DNA from: Palaemon carinicauda
Taxonomy: Eukaryota; Arthropoda; Malacostraca; Decapoda; Palaemonidae
DNA: 64,000 nucleotides
Direction: 5' to 3'
Assembly (NCBI RefSeq): GCF_036898095.1
Contig: NC_090768.1
Location: forward strand, 50,572,783-50,636,782
Within the stretch, counting starts at the first letter, position 1, and each line of letters opens with the position of its first letter. Positions 1-11,073 of this stretch are shown piece after piece. The position numbers and the translations under genes are program-made. The notes beneath the pieces were generated by a model. The model made no database searches. It was given only the letters and a program-made list of their open reading frames with translations, and was not told the origin of the DNA.

Positions 1-816
1 TCTATTTTAAATAGTTCTTGAGTGTTGTCGTTTGATTTCCGGTATAACATTTCCAATGTTATGTGTATTAACATTGCAAATTTGAGGACTAATTTATAAA
101 CTTAAAATTACACATAATTAGAAATTATTCAGTATTATGTATTGAGCTTTTATTTATTCGTAGGTATTATGATGTCCTCTTTTCTCATTTAAATTTATTG
201 AAGCTCTACAGCATAAAATTGATAGTTATAATTAATTGCAAATTAAATTTCGCAGTATCCGTCAGGAAATAAGGGTAATATTCAATCCTAGTAACTACGT
301 AATTATTGTGTTATGTAATTTACTATTTCCGGAAGAAATTTTTTTTACAAAATTGGCTTTAATTTTTAATGAAAATTCAATTTGTGTTTTATCTTACCGG
401 AAATTAAATAGATGTAGCAATGATAAATATTACTTAATAAGTTACTAGCTTTATTATAATAAAGGATAATCAAATGAAGAACATTTCATGTGATAAATTT
501 ATCATAAAATCCAAACTGTTATAATGCACTGAAATACTCAACAAGTTACATTAATATGTCATGAGACTCTTGGCATGTCTGACTTTCTTGTGTATTTATC
601 ATACTGAAACGAAGGGATATGATGAGACTGGAGGAAAAATTTGACGAAAAAAATAAAATATCAAACTAAAAAATATTTTCTGATAATCGGTAGACAATAA
701 AATCGTCAAGATATAAGAATCAAGATATGAATTTAACCGGTAAAACCTTTGAATATTGCGAAGAAATGAGAAAATACATAAAGGAAATGCATACATATTT
801 AATTATATATAAAACA
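1..816. other. AT-rich non-coding sequence
   Basis: No exon, RNA gene or recognisable repeat is seen. The sequence is strongly AT-rich and every open frame is short and of random composition. If the LRR gene starting at 5545 on the minus strand continues this way, this would be intron, but nothing here shows it. Confidence 0.5.
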
Positions 817-827
817 TACACACACAA

Positions 828-876
<49 letters not shown>

Positions 877-879
877 GAG
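817..879. repeat. (CA)n(TA)n compound microsatellite
   Basis: A CA tract runs directly into a TA tract. This CA-then-TA order recurs at 9281 and, within a longer compound tract, at 3822. Confidence 0.95.
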
Positions 880-1927
880 TAACTACTCTTGTGTAAAATA
901 TAGTAAGAGATATTGGGTGTGTTACAGACCCAGTAGCTGATCAATGCTTTTTATAGGTGGAGTGATGCAAAATGTAGGCTAATTTAGAGCAAAGAAAATA
1001 TGCCATGATAGGACAATAAAATAGTTGATGTTTGGGAAAGAAATATTGCTGATTTAGAATTGTGAATAAAAACAGCTAAATTATAAAAATCTTCTAAAGT
1101 TAATTACAAGAGGAAAGTTGTGAGGTTAAAGAAGTAAATATTAACTAAATACATGAAATTCTGAATAATATCATGAATGATTGAAATATAGAAGGTACTC
1201 AATAATTCAAGTATTTGTAAGTAAACAACATGAACGATTATATAATGAGATAGGAGGCAGTCCCACATTATGCGACTAAAGAAACATACAAGATCAGTGC
1301 CTAGAATTAAAGATGAAACAGGAATTAAATATGGAAGTTGGTTAGGGAACTGTATGAATGGGGTGTTGAGCCAACTCTCGTTGTAGAGGTTAATGGAGGC
1401 TGTGAAAGTGAAAGAAAGGTAAATGCTGGAACACACATAGATGAACATTATGTATTGTAATGTGTGACGTAATTAGGCATTCAAGTGTGATATGCCTAAA
1501 GGCAGTAATGAAACGCGGGCTTGGAGTATTCTGAAAATGTATTAAGGAATGATTGGATTATAATTAGTTCTTTGAGGGAGCTTTCAATTAGGTATTATTA
1601 AGAATTAAGATATGAGTGATGTTTCCATTTGTTATCGGAATTTCTTTCAGAAAGAGGTTCTTTGAAGGGGTGATTCTGATTCCAGGATATACCGGGATGT
1701 TAGAATTCAGATCAGGCCGGCGTATTGCGTATGGAAGATTTGTCTCGAGGCTAATGAGGTTTGGTCTTGGTGTAAAGAAACCTTTAATATAAGGTTTTGT
1801 TAAGAATTTGTCGGCGATAGAACAATCAAAATAGGAGTACATCAGTGACTTATGTCCTTTTTCCTTTGAATCAACCCATGTAAAGAAAAATGGCCTAAGT
1901 TAAATAACTATAAATACCCAAACGTAT
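880..1927. other. unique-looking non-coding sequence
   Basis: No splice-bounded exon, tandem repeat or known mobile element is seen. The longest frames (minus strand near 1104-1448 and 1588-1842) lack any domain-like pattern and I treat them as chance. Confidence 0.4.
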
Positions 1928-2236
1928 TTGGTGACCTGTTGTTAAAGTCCTTGCCTTGTGATCGCCAGACTGGGGTTCGAGTCCCACTGAAACTCATTAG
2001 TTCCTTGGTCGCTGCAACCTCACTATCCTTGTGAACTATGGATGGGGGATATGGGGGAGCCTTTAGTTCTACCTGCTGAGTCATCAGCAGCCATTACCTG
2101 TCCCTCCCTGATCCTAGCTTGGGTGGAGAGGGACTTGGGCGGTGATCATATGTATGTATGGTAGGTCTCTAGGCACTATCACTGTCCTTTGCCTCTGCCA
2201 TTCATGAGCGTCCTTTAAACCTTTAAAACCTTCAAA
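1928..2236 (+). mobile_element. tRNA-type SINE, near full length
   Basis: The head (about 1928-1996) resembles a tRNA and contains GGTTCGAGTCCC near 1972-1984, a good match to the RNA polymerase III B box; the A box is diverged. The body carries 'catcctTGTGAACTAtGGATG'-like sequence, a 'TCATCAGCAGCCATTaCCTG' segment and a 'CATTCATGAGCG' block before a CTTTAAACC-rich end. A 5'-truncated relative with the same blocks in the same order lies at 62786-62965. This matches a SINE type I recognise from decapod genomes; family assignment is from memory. Confidence 0.75.
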
Positions 2237-3082
2237 TTGTGTGCCAAACGAATGTTCCACCGATCCTAAAATTGTGTACATAAAATCTGACTTTTCGCTC
2301 AACTTGGAGATTAAAGGCATATTTGCTCAACGGCTGACTCTCCATTAAAGTTAGAGCGTTAACAACTTTGTTTCTTATGTGTGTCTTGGAACAGCCCTGG
2401 AAACTTGCCAGAAGACATTGAAGAAGCTGGACACATCAAACACGGGAGGGTCTCTTCCTTTTGCCCATCTCGTCAAATTTTATTCCTGATGCGTCGGATA
2501 GTTGATTCTTCTGGCTGCGAGATCTTTTTATTTCGGTATAGCTCCGTAACATCTCAGCCTTTAAATCTTAAAAGAAAGGACAGCCTGTGCGGGAGACACC
2601 AAGCAGAGCCTGAATAGATATGTTTCATAAAAATAAATGTATAGAAATATATTTCAAATTTCTTCTCTAGGCTTCATTGCTATCTTGATTCACCTCGGAC
2701 TGTCATTCAAAAAAGAAATCCAATTCTGGGTCTTTGCAGAATATATTTTACCTGGAATACCACATGCTGCTCTTAAATTATATATATTTGCAATATGATA
2801 TAAGGAAATCCAGAAAAAAAAAACAATATAAAAAAGGAAGTTCTATATCATAATTTAATGATGCATCATAACACTTGAAAAACTTTGGTCATCATTATGT
2901 ATCATCATCACTCTACCATCTACTGTATATCTTCAATATTGTCAACATCTACTGACATTAACTTCTTATCTATTTCTTGTTAGAATCTCTACTCATGTTA
3001 TTATACTAATCTATATATTTACACTCGTACCTACATCACATTTTACTCCTATATCATAAATTCCAGTATAGTAATTTCAATC
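2237..3082. other. non-coding; no assignable feature
   Basis: An open stretch on the plus strand at about 2395-2617 follows an acceptor-like pyrimidine run ending in 'ggaacag', but it has no start codon, domain or downstream donor that I can defend. The remainder is AT-rich. Confidence 0.35.
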
Positions 3083-3440
3083 GGAACTTCTCCGTAAAAC
3101 AATACTGTGCATATCCGTGTTTCAGAAAATATAGGCGACCAGAATTTTACCTTAGTTTGTTATTATCTTTTACGAGTAACACTCCTGATTTACTCAGTAT
3201 ATCCGTTTTAAAACGGTAAAAATTCTGGAATAAATGTTGCTAGGCAGTTACCATTTTGTCGGAAATTCTCCGTAAATATATACGGTTCTCATCCGTATTT
3301 CATTAAGATACAGGCAACCGTAATTTTACCTTACTTTGTTATTATCCTTTACAGGTATGTGACTGTAATATCACTCCTTTACATCAATATACCCTAATTA
3401 AACCGGTAAAAATCCTTGAATAATGTTGCCAGGCATTAAC
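3083..3440. repeat. diverged tandem duplication, ~178-bp unit x2
   Basis: Units at about 3083-3260 and 3261-3440 share, in order, a CTCCGTAAA block, 'ATCCGT.TTTCA', 'ATTTTACCTTA.TTTGTTATTAT' and 'GGTAAAAAT.CT.GAATAA.TGTTGC.AGGCA'. Substitutions and small indels separate them, so this is an old duplication or two monomers of a satellite. Confidence 0.7.
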
Positions 3441-3746
3441 CGCTGTTAATGCAAATCTCTAACAGTGAACGATCAACTTTAACCCCAATATTCATCCTCC
3501 CTTTCCACGTGGCTCCTTGAAACTCTGAGCCCCCGAAATTCGTTGAAGCAATGCAGGCCACAATCATTGATCAGCTCACTTCCGCCCCGTGCACCTCTCT
3601 AGGCTTCACTGGAATCAGACCATTGCGACTCATTGACTGTTTTCCCCCTGAAATGCTCTGAACGACTTAGAGGATTGATGGCTATCTGGATGTTGAGTGG
3701 ACGAGATGGAGAGCGTAATTATTTTGTTGGAAAGGACAAATATCAA

Positions 3747-3823
3747 GATATATATATATATATATATATATACAGAGAGAGAAGAGAGAGAGAGAGAGAG
3801 GAGAGAGGAGAGAGAGAGAATAT

Positions 3824-3885
<62 letters not shown>

Positions 3886-3943
3886 TTATATAAGTACATA
3901 TATAAAGAGAGAGTGAGAGAGAAGAGAGAGAGAGAGAGAGAGA
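3747..3943. repeat. compound microsatellite TA/GA/CA/TA/TG/GA
   Basis: Six dinucleotide blocks follow one another: TA, GA, CA, TA, TG, then GA. The CA-TA-TG core is a near-perfect inverted repeat and could extrude a hairpin. The frames through it (Tyr-Ile, Arg-Glu, Thr-His runs) are repeat artefacts. Confidence 0.95.
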
Positions 3944-3983
3944 TAGCAGCCAACTATGAAAAAAAAATGGCCTCTTTAACTCA

Positions 3984-4225
3984 TGGCACTCCAAAATCAA
4001 ACATTAGTCCCTAGTCTTGGGTAGTGCCATAGCCTCTATATCTGGTCTTCCAATGTCTTGGTTAGAGTTCTCTTGCTTGAGCGTACACTCGGCACACTAT
4101 TCTATCTGCTTCCTTATTTCCTTTTCACACAGGGCTATATGCCCTGTTGGAGCCCTTGGGCTTATAGCATCCCTGCTTTTCCAACTATGATTGTAGCTTA
4201 GCTAATAATAACGATAATAATGAAT
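3984..4225 (+). mobile_element. TAA-tailed dispersed repeat, copy 1
   Basis: Contains the family landmarks in order: 'CTAGTCTTGGGTAGTGCCAT', 'TAGAGTTCTCTTGCTTGAG', 'GGAGCCCTTGGGCTTATAGC', 'CTTTTCCAACTA.G.TTGTA', 'GCTTAGCTAATAATAA'. It ends in a short TAA-rich tail. The 5' start is truncated relative to the copies at 7400 and 13266. Confidence 0.85.
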
Positions 4226-4399
4226 TATGAACATGAGTGATAGGAATGACGCCGGAGGGTGCGAGAAGTAGACCCATGGGGAAAGGAAGACCTCCTTTAT
4301 TAAATTAGAAAAAGTTCAGAAAAACAGTTTGGGAGGAATCCTTCTGATACTCATCAATCGTATGAAACAGCAGAATATTTGCCTTTGTTAGAATAAAAA

Positions 4400-4899
4400 N
4401 NNNNNNNNNNNNNNNNNNNNNNNNNNNNNNNNNNNNNNNNNNNNNNNNNNNNNNNNNNNNNNNNNNNNNNNNNNNNNNNNNNNNNNNNNNNNNNNNNNNN
4501 NNNNNNNNNNNNNNNNNNNNNNNNNNNNNNNNNNNNNNNNNNNNNNNNNNNNNNNNNNNNNNNNNNNNNNNNNNNNNNNNNNNNNNNNNNNNNNNNNNNN
4601 NNNNNNNNNNNNNNNNNNNNNNNNNNNNNNNNNNNNNNNNNNNNNNNNNNNNNNNNNNNNNNNNNNNNNNNNNNNNNNNNNNNNNNNNNNNNNNNNNNNN
4701 NNNNNNNNNNNNNNNNNNNNNNNNNNNNNNNNNNNNNNNNNNNNNNNNNNNNNNNNNNNNNNNNNNNNNNNNNNNNNNNNNNNNNNNNNNNNNNNNNNNN
4801 NNNNNNNNNNNNNNNNNNNNNNNNNNNNNNNNNNNNNNNNNNNNNNNNNNNNNNNNNNNNNNNNNNNNNNNNNNNNNNNNNNNNNNNNNNNNNNNNNNN
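4400..4899. other. assembly gap (500 N)
   Basis: Exactly 500 undetermined bases, which suggests a fixed-size scaffold placeholder, not a measured distance. The right edge abuts a 61-bp tandem array, a likely cause of the assembly break. Open frames spanning the Ns are meaningless. Confidence 0.99.
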
Positions 4900-5165
4900 T
4901 AAAACGTTGTTCTTTCCAATGTTTTTAACAATGAGACGTGGAACATTAATTAACCAATGATAAAAAGTTGATCTTTCCAATGTTTTTAACAATAAATTGA
5001 GACGTGGAACATTAATTAACCAATGATAAAAACATTGTTCTTTCCAATATTTTTTAACAATGAGACGTGGAACATTAATTAACCAATGGTAAAAACATTG
5101 TTCTTTCCAATGTTTTTAACAATGAGACGTGGAACATTAATTAACCAATGATAAAAACATTGCGT
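4900..5165. repeat. minisatellite, ~61-bp unit, at least 4 copies
   Basis: Each unit contains 'TTCTTTCCAATGTTTTTAAC', 'AATGAGACGTGGAACATTAA' and 'TTAACCAATGATAAAAA'. Indels of a few bases separate units. The array begins at the first base after the N gap, so its true length is unknown. Confidence 0.9.
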
Positions 5166-5194
5166 TGTTAAAATATCTTATTTTGATTCTGTTT

Positions 5195-5312
5195 ATATCA
5201 TTTCATTTCCTCATTGGGCTATTTTTCCCTGTTAGAGCCCTTTGGGCTTATAGCATCCTGCTTTTCCAATTAGGGTTGTATCTTGGCTAATCATAATAAC
5301 AATAAATAAACA
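5195..5312 (+). mobile_element. TAA-tailed dispersed repeat, copy 2 (3' part)
   Basis: Only the 3' ~120 bases of the family are present: 'CTCATTGGGCTATTTTTCCC', a GAGCCC...GGGCTTATAGCATC block, 'TGCTTTTCCAA.TAGGGTTG', and an A/T tail of AATAACAATAAA type. Confidence 0.85.
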
Positions 5313-5372
5313 AATATGAATGAATTCTCCCCTTTCCCGCTAACGAAGTGTTCGTTCCCTTCGCATACTTAC

Positions 5373-5545
5373 AATTTTTCGACCCACTGAGGCATATCGG
5401 GGGGCACCTCCGTCAGGCCGGCCTTAGCGCAGTCGACAATGCCCCCCAAACAATCACACATGTTGGGACATCTGCTTGAGAGGGCGCCCTGCAACACAAG
5501 CCCGCAGAGGAACAGCCAAATGAGCAGTGCCTTTTCGGCGGCCAT
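5373..5545 (-). CDS. first coding exon of an LRIG-like leucine-rich-repeat protein (partial)
   Basis: On the minus strand an ATG at 5545-5543 in good context (AAGAAGATGG) opens 57 codons that stop being coding at a GTAAGTATG donor whose first base is 5372, leaving two bases of the next codon (phase 2). Residues 1-24 form a signal peptide: a Lys-containing start, then ALLIWLFLCGLVLQGALSS. Residues 26-57 make a cysteine-rich LRR N-terminal cap: CPNMCDC, then a Cys ten residues on (C-P-x2-C-x-C-x6-C), GLTEVPPDMPQW and E-K-L leading into the first repeat. The order CPxxCxC...VDC...GL..VP.D.P.W is closest, from memory, to vertebrate LRIG and fly lambik; slit- or peroxidasin-type LRR proteins are alternatives. 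The protein should be secreted or exposed at the cell surface. Only this exon is visible; the rest would lie below 5373 or in the gap. The GC content is well above that of its surroundings, as expected for coding sequence. Confidence 0.78.
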
Positions 5546-5843
5546 CTTCTTTAACCAAGGCCACCTTCGGCGGGCCGCTAAACTATACTACAACACTTCT
5601 CTTAACGCTTCGACAAAACTTAAGTCATTTCGGGCATAATTGTCCTGGAGACGACACTTCGGAAGAGTTTGATCTTTAACACTACACTTTATAGATAAAA
5701 TATCGGACGGAGAAATTTACTCCATAACGAAGCGAGATTGGTAAAATTATTCCCAGAGTTTCAAACCGCACGTCCTCTCACTATCGGGTCATGACACACA
5801 CTGACTGCCTAACTAAAAGCGAAGTTACTATCGACGGTCCAAC
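5546..5843 (-). promoter_or_regulatory. 5' UTR and probable promoter region of the LRR gene
   Basis: Immediately upstream of the LRR start codon the sequence is less AT-rich than the surroundings and free of repeats until the hAT insertions at 5844. A TATA-like TCTATAAAG (minus strand, about 5688-5696) lies some 145 bases upstream of the ATG. No transcription start can be fixed from sequence alone, and an upstream non-coding exon is possible. Confidence 0.3.
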
Positions 5844-5851
5844 TTGCTGGC

Positions 5852-6334
5852 CAGTGCAGGGTTGCCAGTTTGGCCTTTTTTCCGGCCAAAAAAAAAACTC
5901 AAATTTGACCTTTTGTATTTAAATAGGTTGGCCTTTAGTAATATGAAAAAAGCCGAGCCTTAAATACTATATTTTTGACCTTTTTCTATTATTGGGTTGA
6001 CCTTTTAAAGCCTCTGTTGATTAGAAATTGACCTTTTCTCATTTAGAAAACCTGGCAACCCTGGGCCAGTGTTGTCAGCTATGGGGATTTATCCCTAGAT
6101 TTGGGAATTTTTTGGCGTCTGATGGGGATATTCAGTACAAATTTTTATGAAGAAACAATGAAGAGTAATTAGTTACAATTAGTTTACGTGCACTTATATA
6201 TAGCGAGTAATTTCTGTATTAGTAAAGCCTACATAATCAGAAAATATATTTGTGGAAATAGGGATATTTTGGTTGTTTTGGAGATTTTTTCCTGAAATTT
6301 GGGGATTTTTAGACTAACCCATCTAGCAACACTG
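5852..6334. mobile_element. hAT-type MITE, outer element, split by insertion
   Basis: Its left end CAGTG is at 5852-5856; the body resumes at 6072 (TTGTCAGC...) and ends at 6334 in AGCAACACTG, so the ends read CAGTGTTGtCAGc and CAGTGTTGcTAGa on opposite strands. Before the inner insertion its flanks were TTGCTGGC (5844-5851) and CTGCTGGC (6335-6342), an 8-bp target duplication with one mismatch. The internal sequence has GGGGATTT-type subterminal motifs on both sides. Without the inner element its length is about 268 bases and it has no coding capacity. Confidence 0.75.
5857..6063. mobile_element. hAT-type MITE, inner element of a nested pair
   Basis: A 207-bp element with terminal inverted repeats CAGGGTTGCCAG...CTGGCAACCCTG. 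It is flanked by the perfect 8-bp direct repeat GGCCAGTG at 5849-5856 and 6064-6071. CAGxG ends with an 8-bp duplication are the signature of hAT transposition. Between the ends are repeats of TTGACCTTTT type and no coding capacity, so it is non-autonomous. It landed five bases inside the end of the older element described next. Confidence 0.85.
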
Positions 6335-6437
6335 CTGCTGGCTCCCAAGACCAGGTCTCCCTAGACCAACTCTATATTATCCCTAGATTGGAGTAAAAAT
6401 TCCCCTAGTTTTTACACTCTTTAAGAATCAAGAGGAA

Positions 6438-6750
6438 ATATATATTTACCATTTAAGAAATTAAACTATTTGAAGATGAACATCACAATTTCTCAAGGTT
6501 TTTCGCTAGAAATGTCGAAAATGACTAATCTTTGGAAACGTACAACTGTTATCTGCAAGATACTAAAATTCCCTACTTTTGATAATTTCTAAGAAATAAA
6601 TGGAAATCGCTATGCATATATTGATATAATGTTCAAGAAATTAAACTATTGGGAATTGTGAATCACCATTTCTCAAGATTTTTCACTACAAATGAACGAA
6701 AATGACTAATCTGGGAGAAAATGCACAACTATCATCTGCAAAATTCCTCT
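6438..6750. repeat. diverged tandem duplication
   Basis: Two blocks (about 6438-6575 and 6611-6750) share 'AAGAAATTAAACTATT', 'CACCATTTCTCAAG.TTTTTC', 'GAAAATGACTAATCT' and 'CATCTGCAA' in the same order. The divergence points to an old event. No coding potential. Confidence 0.65.
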
Positions 6751-6949
6751 TCAAAATGTGCCGTCGATGGGTGAATTTTTATTGCATTACCTTAGTACGT
6801 TTATTCTTATCTACAGAGAGAGTTTGTTATCAATGTTATTACATTTGAGATAACATAGTGTTTACTGACTGAACCATATGAATGAATGGACACAGCCATA
6901 CAAAAAAAGCGAGTAGACTCGTTTTTACAACCTGAACCACAATTTTCCA

Positions 6950-6950
6950 T

Positions 6951-7025
<75 letters not shown>

Positions 7026-7221
7026 AAGCTACAACCCTATTATTATTATCATTATTATTATATTTATCATTATTATTATCATTATTATTATTAGCTAAGC
7101 TATAACCCAATTATTATTATTATTATTATTATTAACTAAGCTACAACCCTATTATTATTATCATCATTATTATATTCATCATTATTATTATCATTATTAT
7201 TATTAGCCAAGCTATAACCCA

Positions 7222-7258
<37 letters not shown>

Positions 7259-7330
7259 AAGCTACAACCCTATTATTATTATCATTATTATTATATTTAT
7301 CATTATTATTATTAGCTAAGCTACAACCCA

Positions 7331-7392
<62 letters not shown>

Positions 7393-7395
7393 ATT
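6950..7395. repeat. (ATT)n array with interspersed 3' ends of the TAA-tailed repeat
   Basis: A long ATT tract is broken by short segments reading AACTAAGCTACAACCCT or AGCTAAGCTATAACCCA, which are the reverse complement of the terminal ~18 bases of the TAA-tailed repeat. The two forms alternate at about 7021, 7091, 7131, 7203, 7254 and 7313, giving a higher-order unit of about 115 bases repeated nearly three times. The array abuts the full-length copy at 7400. Confidence 0.85.
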
Positions 7396-7399
7396 AACC

Positions 7400-7788
7400 A
7401 CTTCCCTTTTGATAAGGGTAGAAGAGACTCTTTAGCTATGGTAAGCAGTTCTTCTAGGCGAAGGACACCCCAAAATCAAACCATTGTTTTCTAGTCTTGG
7501 GTAGTGCCATAGCCCCTGTCACATGGTCTTCCACAATGGGTTAGAGTTCTCTTGCTTGAGGGTACACTCGGGCACACTATTCTATTTTATTTCTCTTCCT
7601 CTTGTTAAAGTTTTTACAGTTTATATTGGAAATAATTATTTTGATGTTACTGGTCTTAAAATATTTTCTTTTTCCTTGTTTCCTTTCCTCACTGGGCTAT
7701 TTTTCCTGTTGGAGCCCCCTGGGCTTATAGCATTCTGCTTTTTCATCTAGGGTTGTAGCTTAGCAAGTAGTAGTAATAATAATAATAA
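7400..7788 (+). mobile_element. TAA-tailed dispersed repeat, copy 3, near full length
   Basis: One of two copies that keep the 5' part: 'GATAAGGGTAGAAGAGACTC', 'TAGCTATGGTAAGCAG', 'CAAAATCAAACCATTG', then all 3' landmarks and a TAGTAATAATAA tail. It has no tRNA-like B box and no open reading frame of note. The TAA tail suggests mobilisation by an I-type LINE, which is inference. It shares its tail with an oppositely oriented copy at 7776. Confidence 0.85.
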
Positions 7789-8075
7789 GCCACAACCCTA
7801 GTCGGAAAAGCTGGATGCTATAAGCCCGAGAGCTCCAACAGGGAAAACAGCCCAGTGAGGAAAGGAAATAAATAATCTATATAGGCTATAAGAAGTAATG
7901 AATAGCAATATAAAATATCTTAAGATCAGTAACAACGTTAAAATATATGAAATAGTTCGAAAAGTAGGATGCTACAAGCCTAAGGGCTCCAACGGGGAAA
8001 GATAGCCAAGCGAGGAAAGGAAAATGGGATATAAACTACATAAATAGTTAATAAAGAATAGAAAATGTCTTAATA
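7776..8075 (-). mobile_element. TAA-tailed dispersed repeat, copy 4 (two partial minus-strand segments)
   Basis: Reading the minus strand, the family 3' end occurs twice, ending at about 7786 (CTAGGGTTGTGGCTT) and near 7950. Each is preceded by the GGAGC...CTT.GGCTT.TAGCATCC block. The first is tail-to-tail with copy 3, making an inverted pair around the TAA tract. Confidence 0.8.
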
Positions 8076-8559
8076 TCAAAATTTGGCAATCACCTTCATT
8101 GAAATTACCGCCCATGAGCCTTTCCCATTACTCTTCACCCACCGCATTTAATTAAACAAGCCAAAGACCTCTGAGTTCAGAGGTCAGGAAATGGAACCCA
8201 AGGATCGTCAAAGAAACAGTCGCGCGACTTTTGATGGGGTTCATGAAACGAATACCTTTTTTTTCGGCTATATTCTATTCTCTTTTGGCCCTCCTGTGCA
8301 ACCATCTATGACACCCGGCAAAGACTTCTCTTGCGTATGGGATTAACTTGATATTGTTCGCATCTTTCGTTAAGGTCAGACTTTCTGATCTCTCAAAAGT
8401 TCGTTCGTGAACAGAAACATAAGTCTAATGATGGCCATCATTCGATTAGACAATGAGGTTTTGTTCTGTCATTGTGCAAGCTGTGTCGCTTTTAAAACAG
8501 GAGATTAACAGTTCTCTTATTTAAAGGCGAATTCATGAAATATATAAGAAAATTTAAAC

Positions 8560-8836
8560 TAAAACATCAGATAAGATCCAAGAAAGTAGACTGAGGTGGT
8601 ATGGTCATGTCATGAGAAGAGATGAACAGTATATTGGGAGGAGAGTGATGGAAATGGAGGTACAGGGAACGAGGAGAGAGACCAAAGATTAGATGGATGG
8701 ACTGTATCAAGGATAACCTTCGATCAAAGGGATTAACCGGTGATGAGGTGTGGGACAGAGGTAGATGGAGAAAGCTGACCAGAAACATCGACCCCACATT
8801 GAAGTGGGAAAAGATTCAGACAAAGAAGAAGAAGAA
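8560..8836 (+). mobile_element. 3' end of a LINE (RTE-like), degenerate
   Basis: The plus strand reads as the C-terminal region of a non-LTR retrotransposon polyprotein: residues like SRLRWYGHVMRRDEQYIGR, then ERPKIRWMDCIKDNLRSKG, then DRGRWRKLTRN, followed by a GAAGAAGAAGAAG tail at 8825-8836. The RLRWYGH...RW.DC..D pattern and simple trinucleotide tail fit an RTE-like clade. A break near 8690 interrupts the frame. It is a 5'-truncated, dead fragment, different in sequence from the LINE copies at 17437 and 54293. Confidence 0.75.
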
Positions 8837-8839
8837 GTT

Positions 8840-9611
<772 letters not shown>

Positions 9612-9615
<4 letters not shown>

Positions 9616-9841
9616 GGACAAAATGGCAGGAGTAACATAGAATCAAAACAATCAAAGGATGATATTATTAGCATAAGTAAGACTCTACCTCACATTTCTT
9701 TTGGGCAATTGTGTGAACTGAAATGTCGGAGAGGCAAAGATCTGGCTAACATAATGGCGTAGTATTTCTAAATAGATTTACGAGATGATCATGCAATTAA
9801 CCGAGTGTTCCAAAATGGTATCCACATTATATAAAAAATTG

Positions 9842-9923
<82 letters not shown>

Positions 9924-10442
9924 GATCTTGGTAGACGAGCGCACCACCTGACAAGCCAAAAGCATTTGCAAGACTCTCCCGGTCCTATATTTTCTTAACT
10001 CAACCCACGTGACTCTATACGAGGCAGGCATGACATCATGGGCGTTTGTCTGGCTTACTGACAAGCACCGGCCGTTTAAGGACACAAATATGCAACTACG
10101 AAAGCAAAATTAATCTCTGCACCTCATGACATACGTCTAGCTCGGGAGATCAAACCAAATTACGTCAAATGAGAGGTTTTTTTTGCAAGATTTCGTTGGA
10201 AAGTTTCCATTGTTTTAGCTTGGAACAACCAAGGACAATGGATACAAACCTCGAGGGGTGTTGGCTTAACCCCACCCATGTTGGTATGGGTGTAGCTTAT
10301 CTGAAGGTACCCGAATTTGCTGGTGATGGCAGTTACATGAACGGATGATAGTATATGCGGTTTTTTAATGCGTTGGGATGCTAGTACTATAGATGCAGGT
10401 AGGCTCATTTGACTGTGCTATTAGAAAATGTTAAAATTGCAA

Positions 10443-10446
<4 letters not shown>
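9612..10446. other. non-coding, with a (CT)n tract at 9847-9919
   Basis: Apart from the pure CT tract, no tandem repeat or known mobile element is seen. The segment 9920-10400 is less AT-rich than average but no splice-bounded reading frame stands out. Confidence 0.45.
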
Positions 10447-10524
<78 letters not shown>

Positions 10525-10543
10525 CATTGCAATAATGATAAGA

Positions 10544-10623
<80 letters not shown>

Positions 10624-10642
10624 CATTGCAATAATGATAAGA

Positions 10643-10709
<67 letters not shown>
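10447..10709. repeat. higher-order (GA)n array, three blocks
   Basis: Three GA tracts of about 60-75 bases are separated by two identical linkers that begin TACATTGCAATAATGATAAG and end in AATATCA. Sequence like the linker start (ATTGCAATAATGA) also precedes the first block. The GA tract and linker were therefore amplified as one unit. Confidence 0.95.
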
Positions 10710-10711
<2 letters not shown>

Positions 10712-11073
10712 GGGATACAGTATATACCTCCACTTTCAACATAAATAACATCCATATAAATAAATCTCTTCATAAAAGAGTTAAGTTAATCAAATAAGAC
10801 ATTGCAAGAGCATTTCTTGCCTTTAATAGTCAAGACTGGTTCTCTCCTTCATGACGTCCATATTCGTAATTTGTCTAGCTAAAGTTTTCTTGACTTTGAT
10901 CTTCCCTTTCTTCAAGTTCATACAATACATTGCAAACTATGACGTGTCACATTTTCGTCTTCGTATTTAGATAGATAGATAGATAACCCACATGATTCTT
11001 TCATGACACACCAACAGCCAAGTAAATATTTTGATGTAGATCGTGGGCAAGAGATCGTCGGAAATTAGAAGAA
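10710..11073. other. non-coding with a short (GATA)n
   Basis: A TAGATAGATAGATAG run lies at about 10968-10985. Nothing else is recognised. Confidence 0.5.

Noticed and set aside
1928..1996. Functional tRNA gene
   Set aside because: A good B box but no cloverleaf I can complete, a diverged A box, and it continues into a SINE body.
2381..2617. Plus-strand exon after an acceptor-like GGAACAG
   Set aside because: No donor, no ATG and no recognisable protein pattern; kept only as a note on the region.
4305..4992. Two ~210-codon frames across the assembly gap
   Set aside because: They consist almost wholly of undetermined bases.
5439..5639. Plus-strand 66-codon frame
   Set aside because: It is the antisense shadow of the LRR first exon on the minus strand, which has a signal peptide, cysteine pattern and splice donor.
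10405..10773. Long Ser-Leu and Arg-Glu frames
   Set aside because: Pure products of GA/CT dinucleotide tracts.
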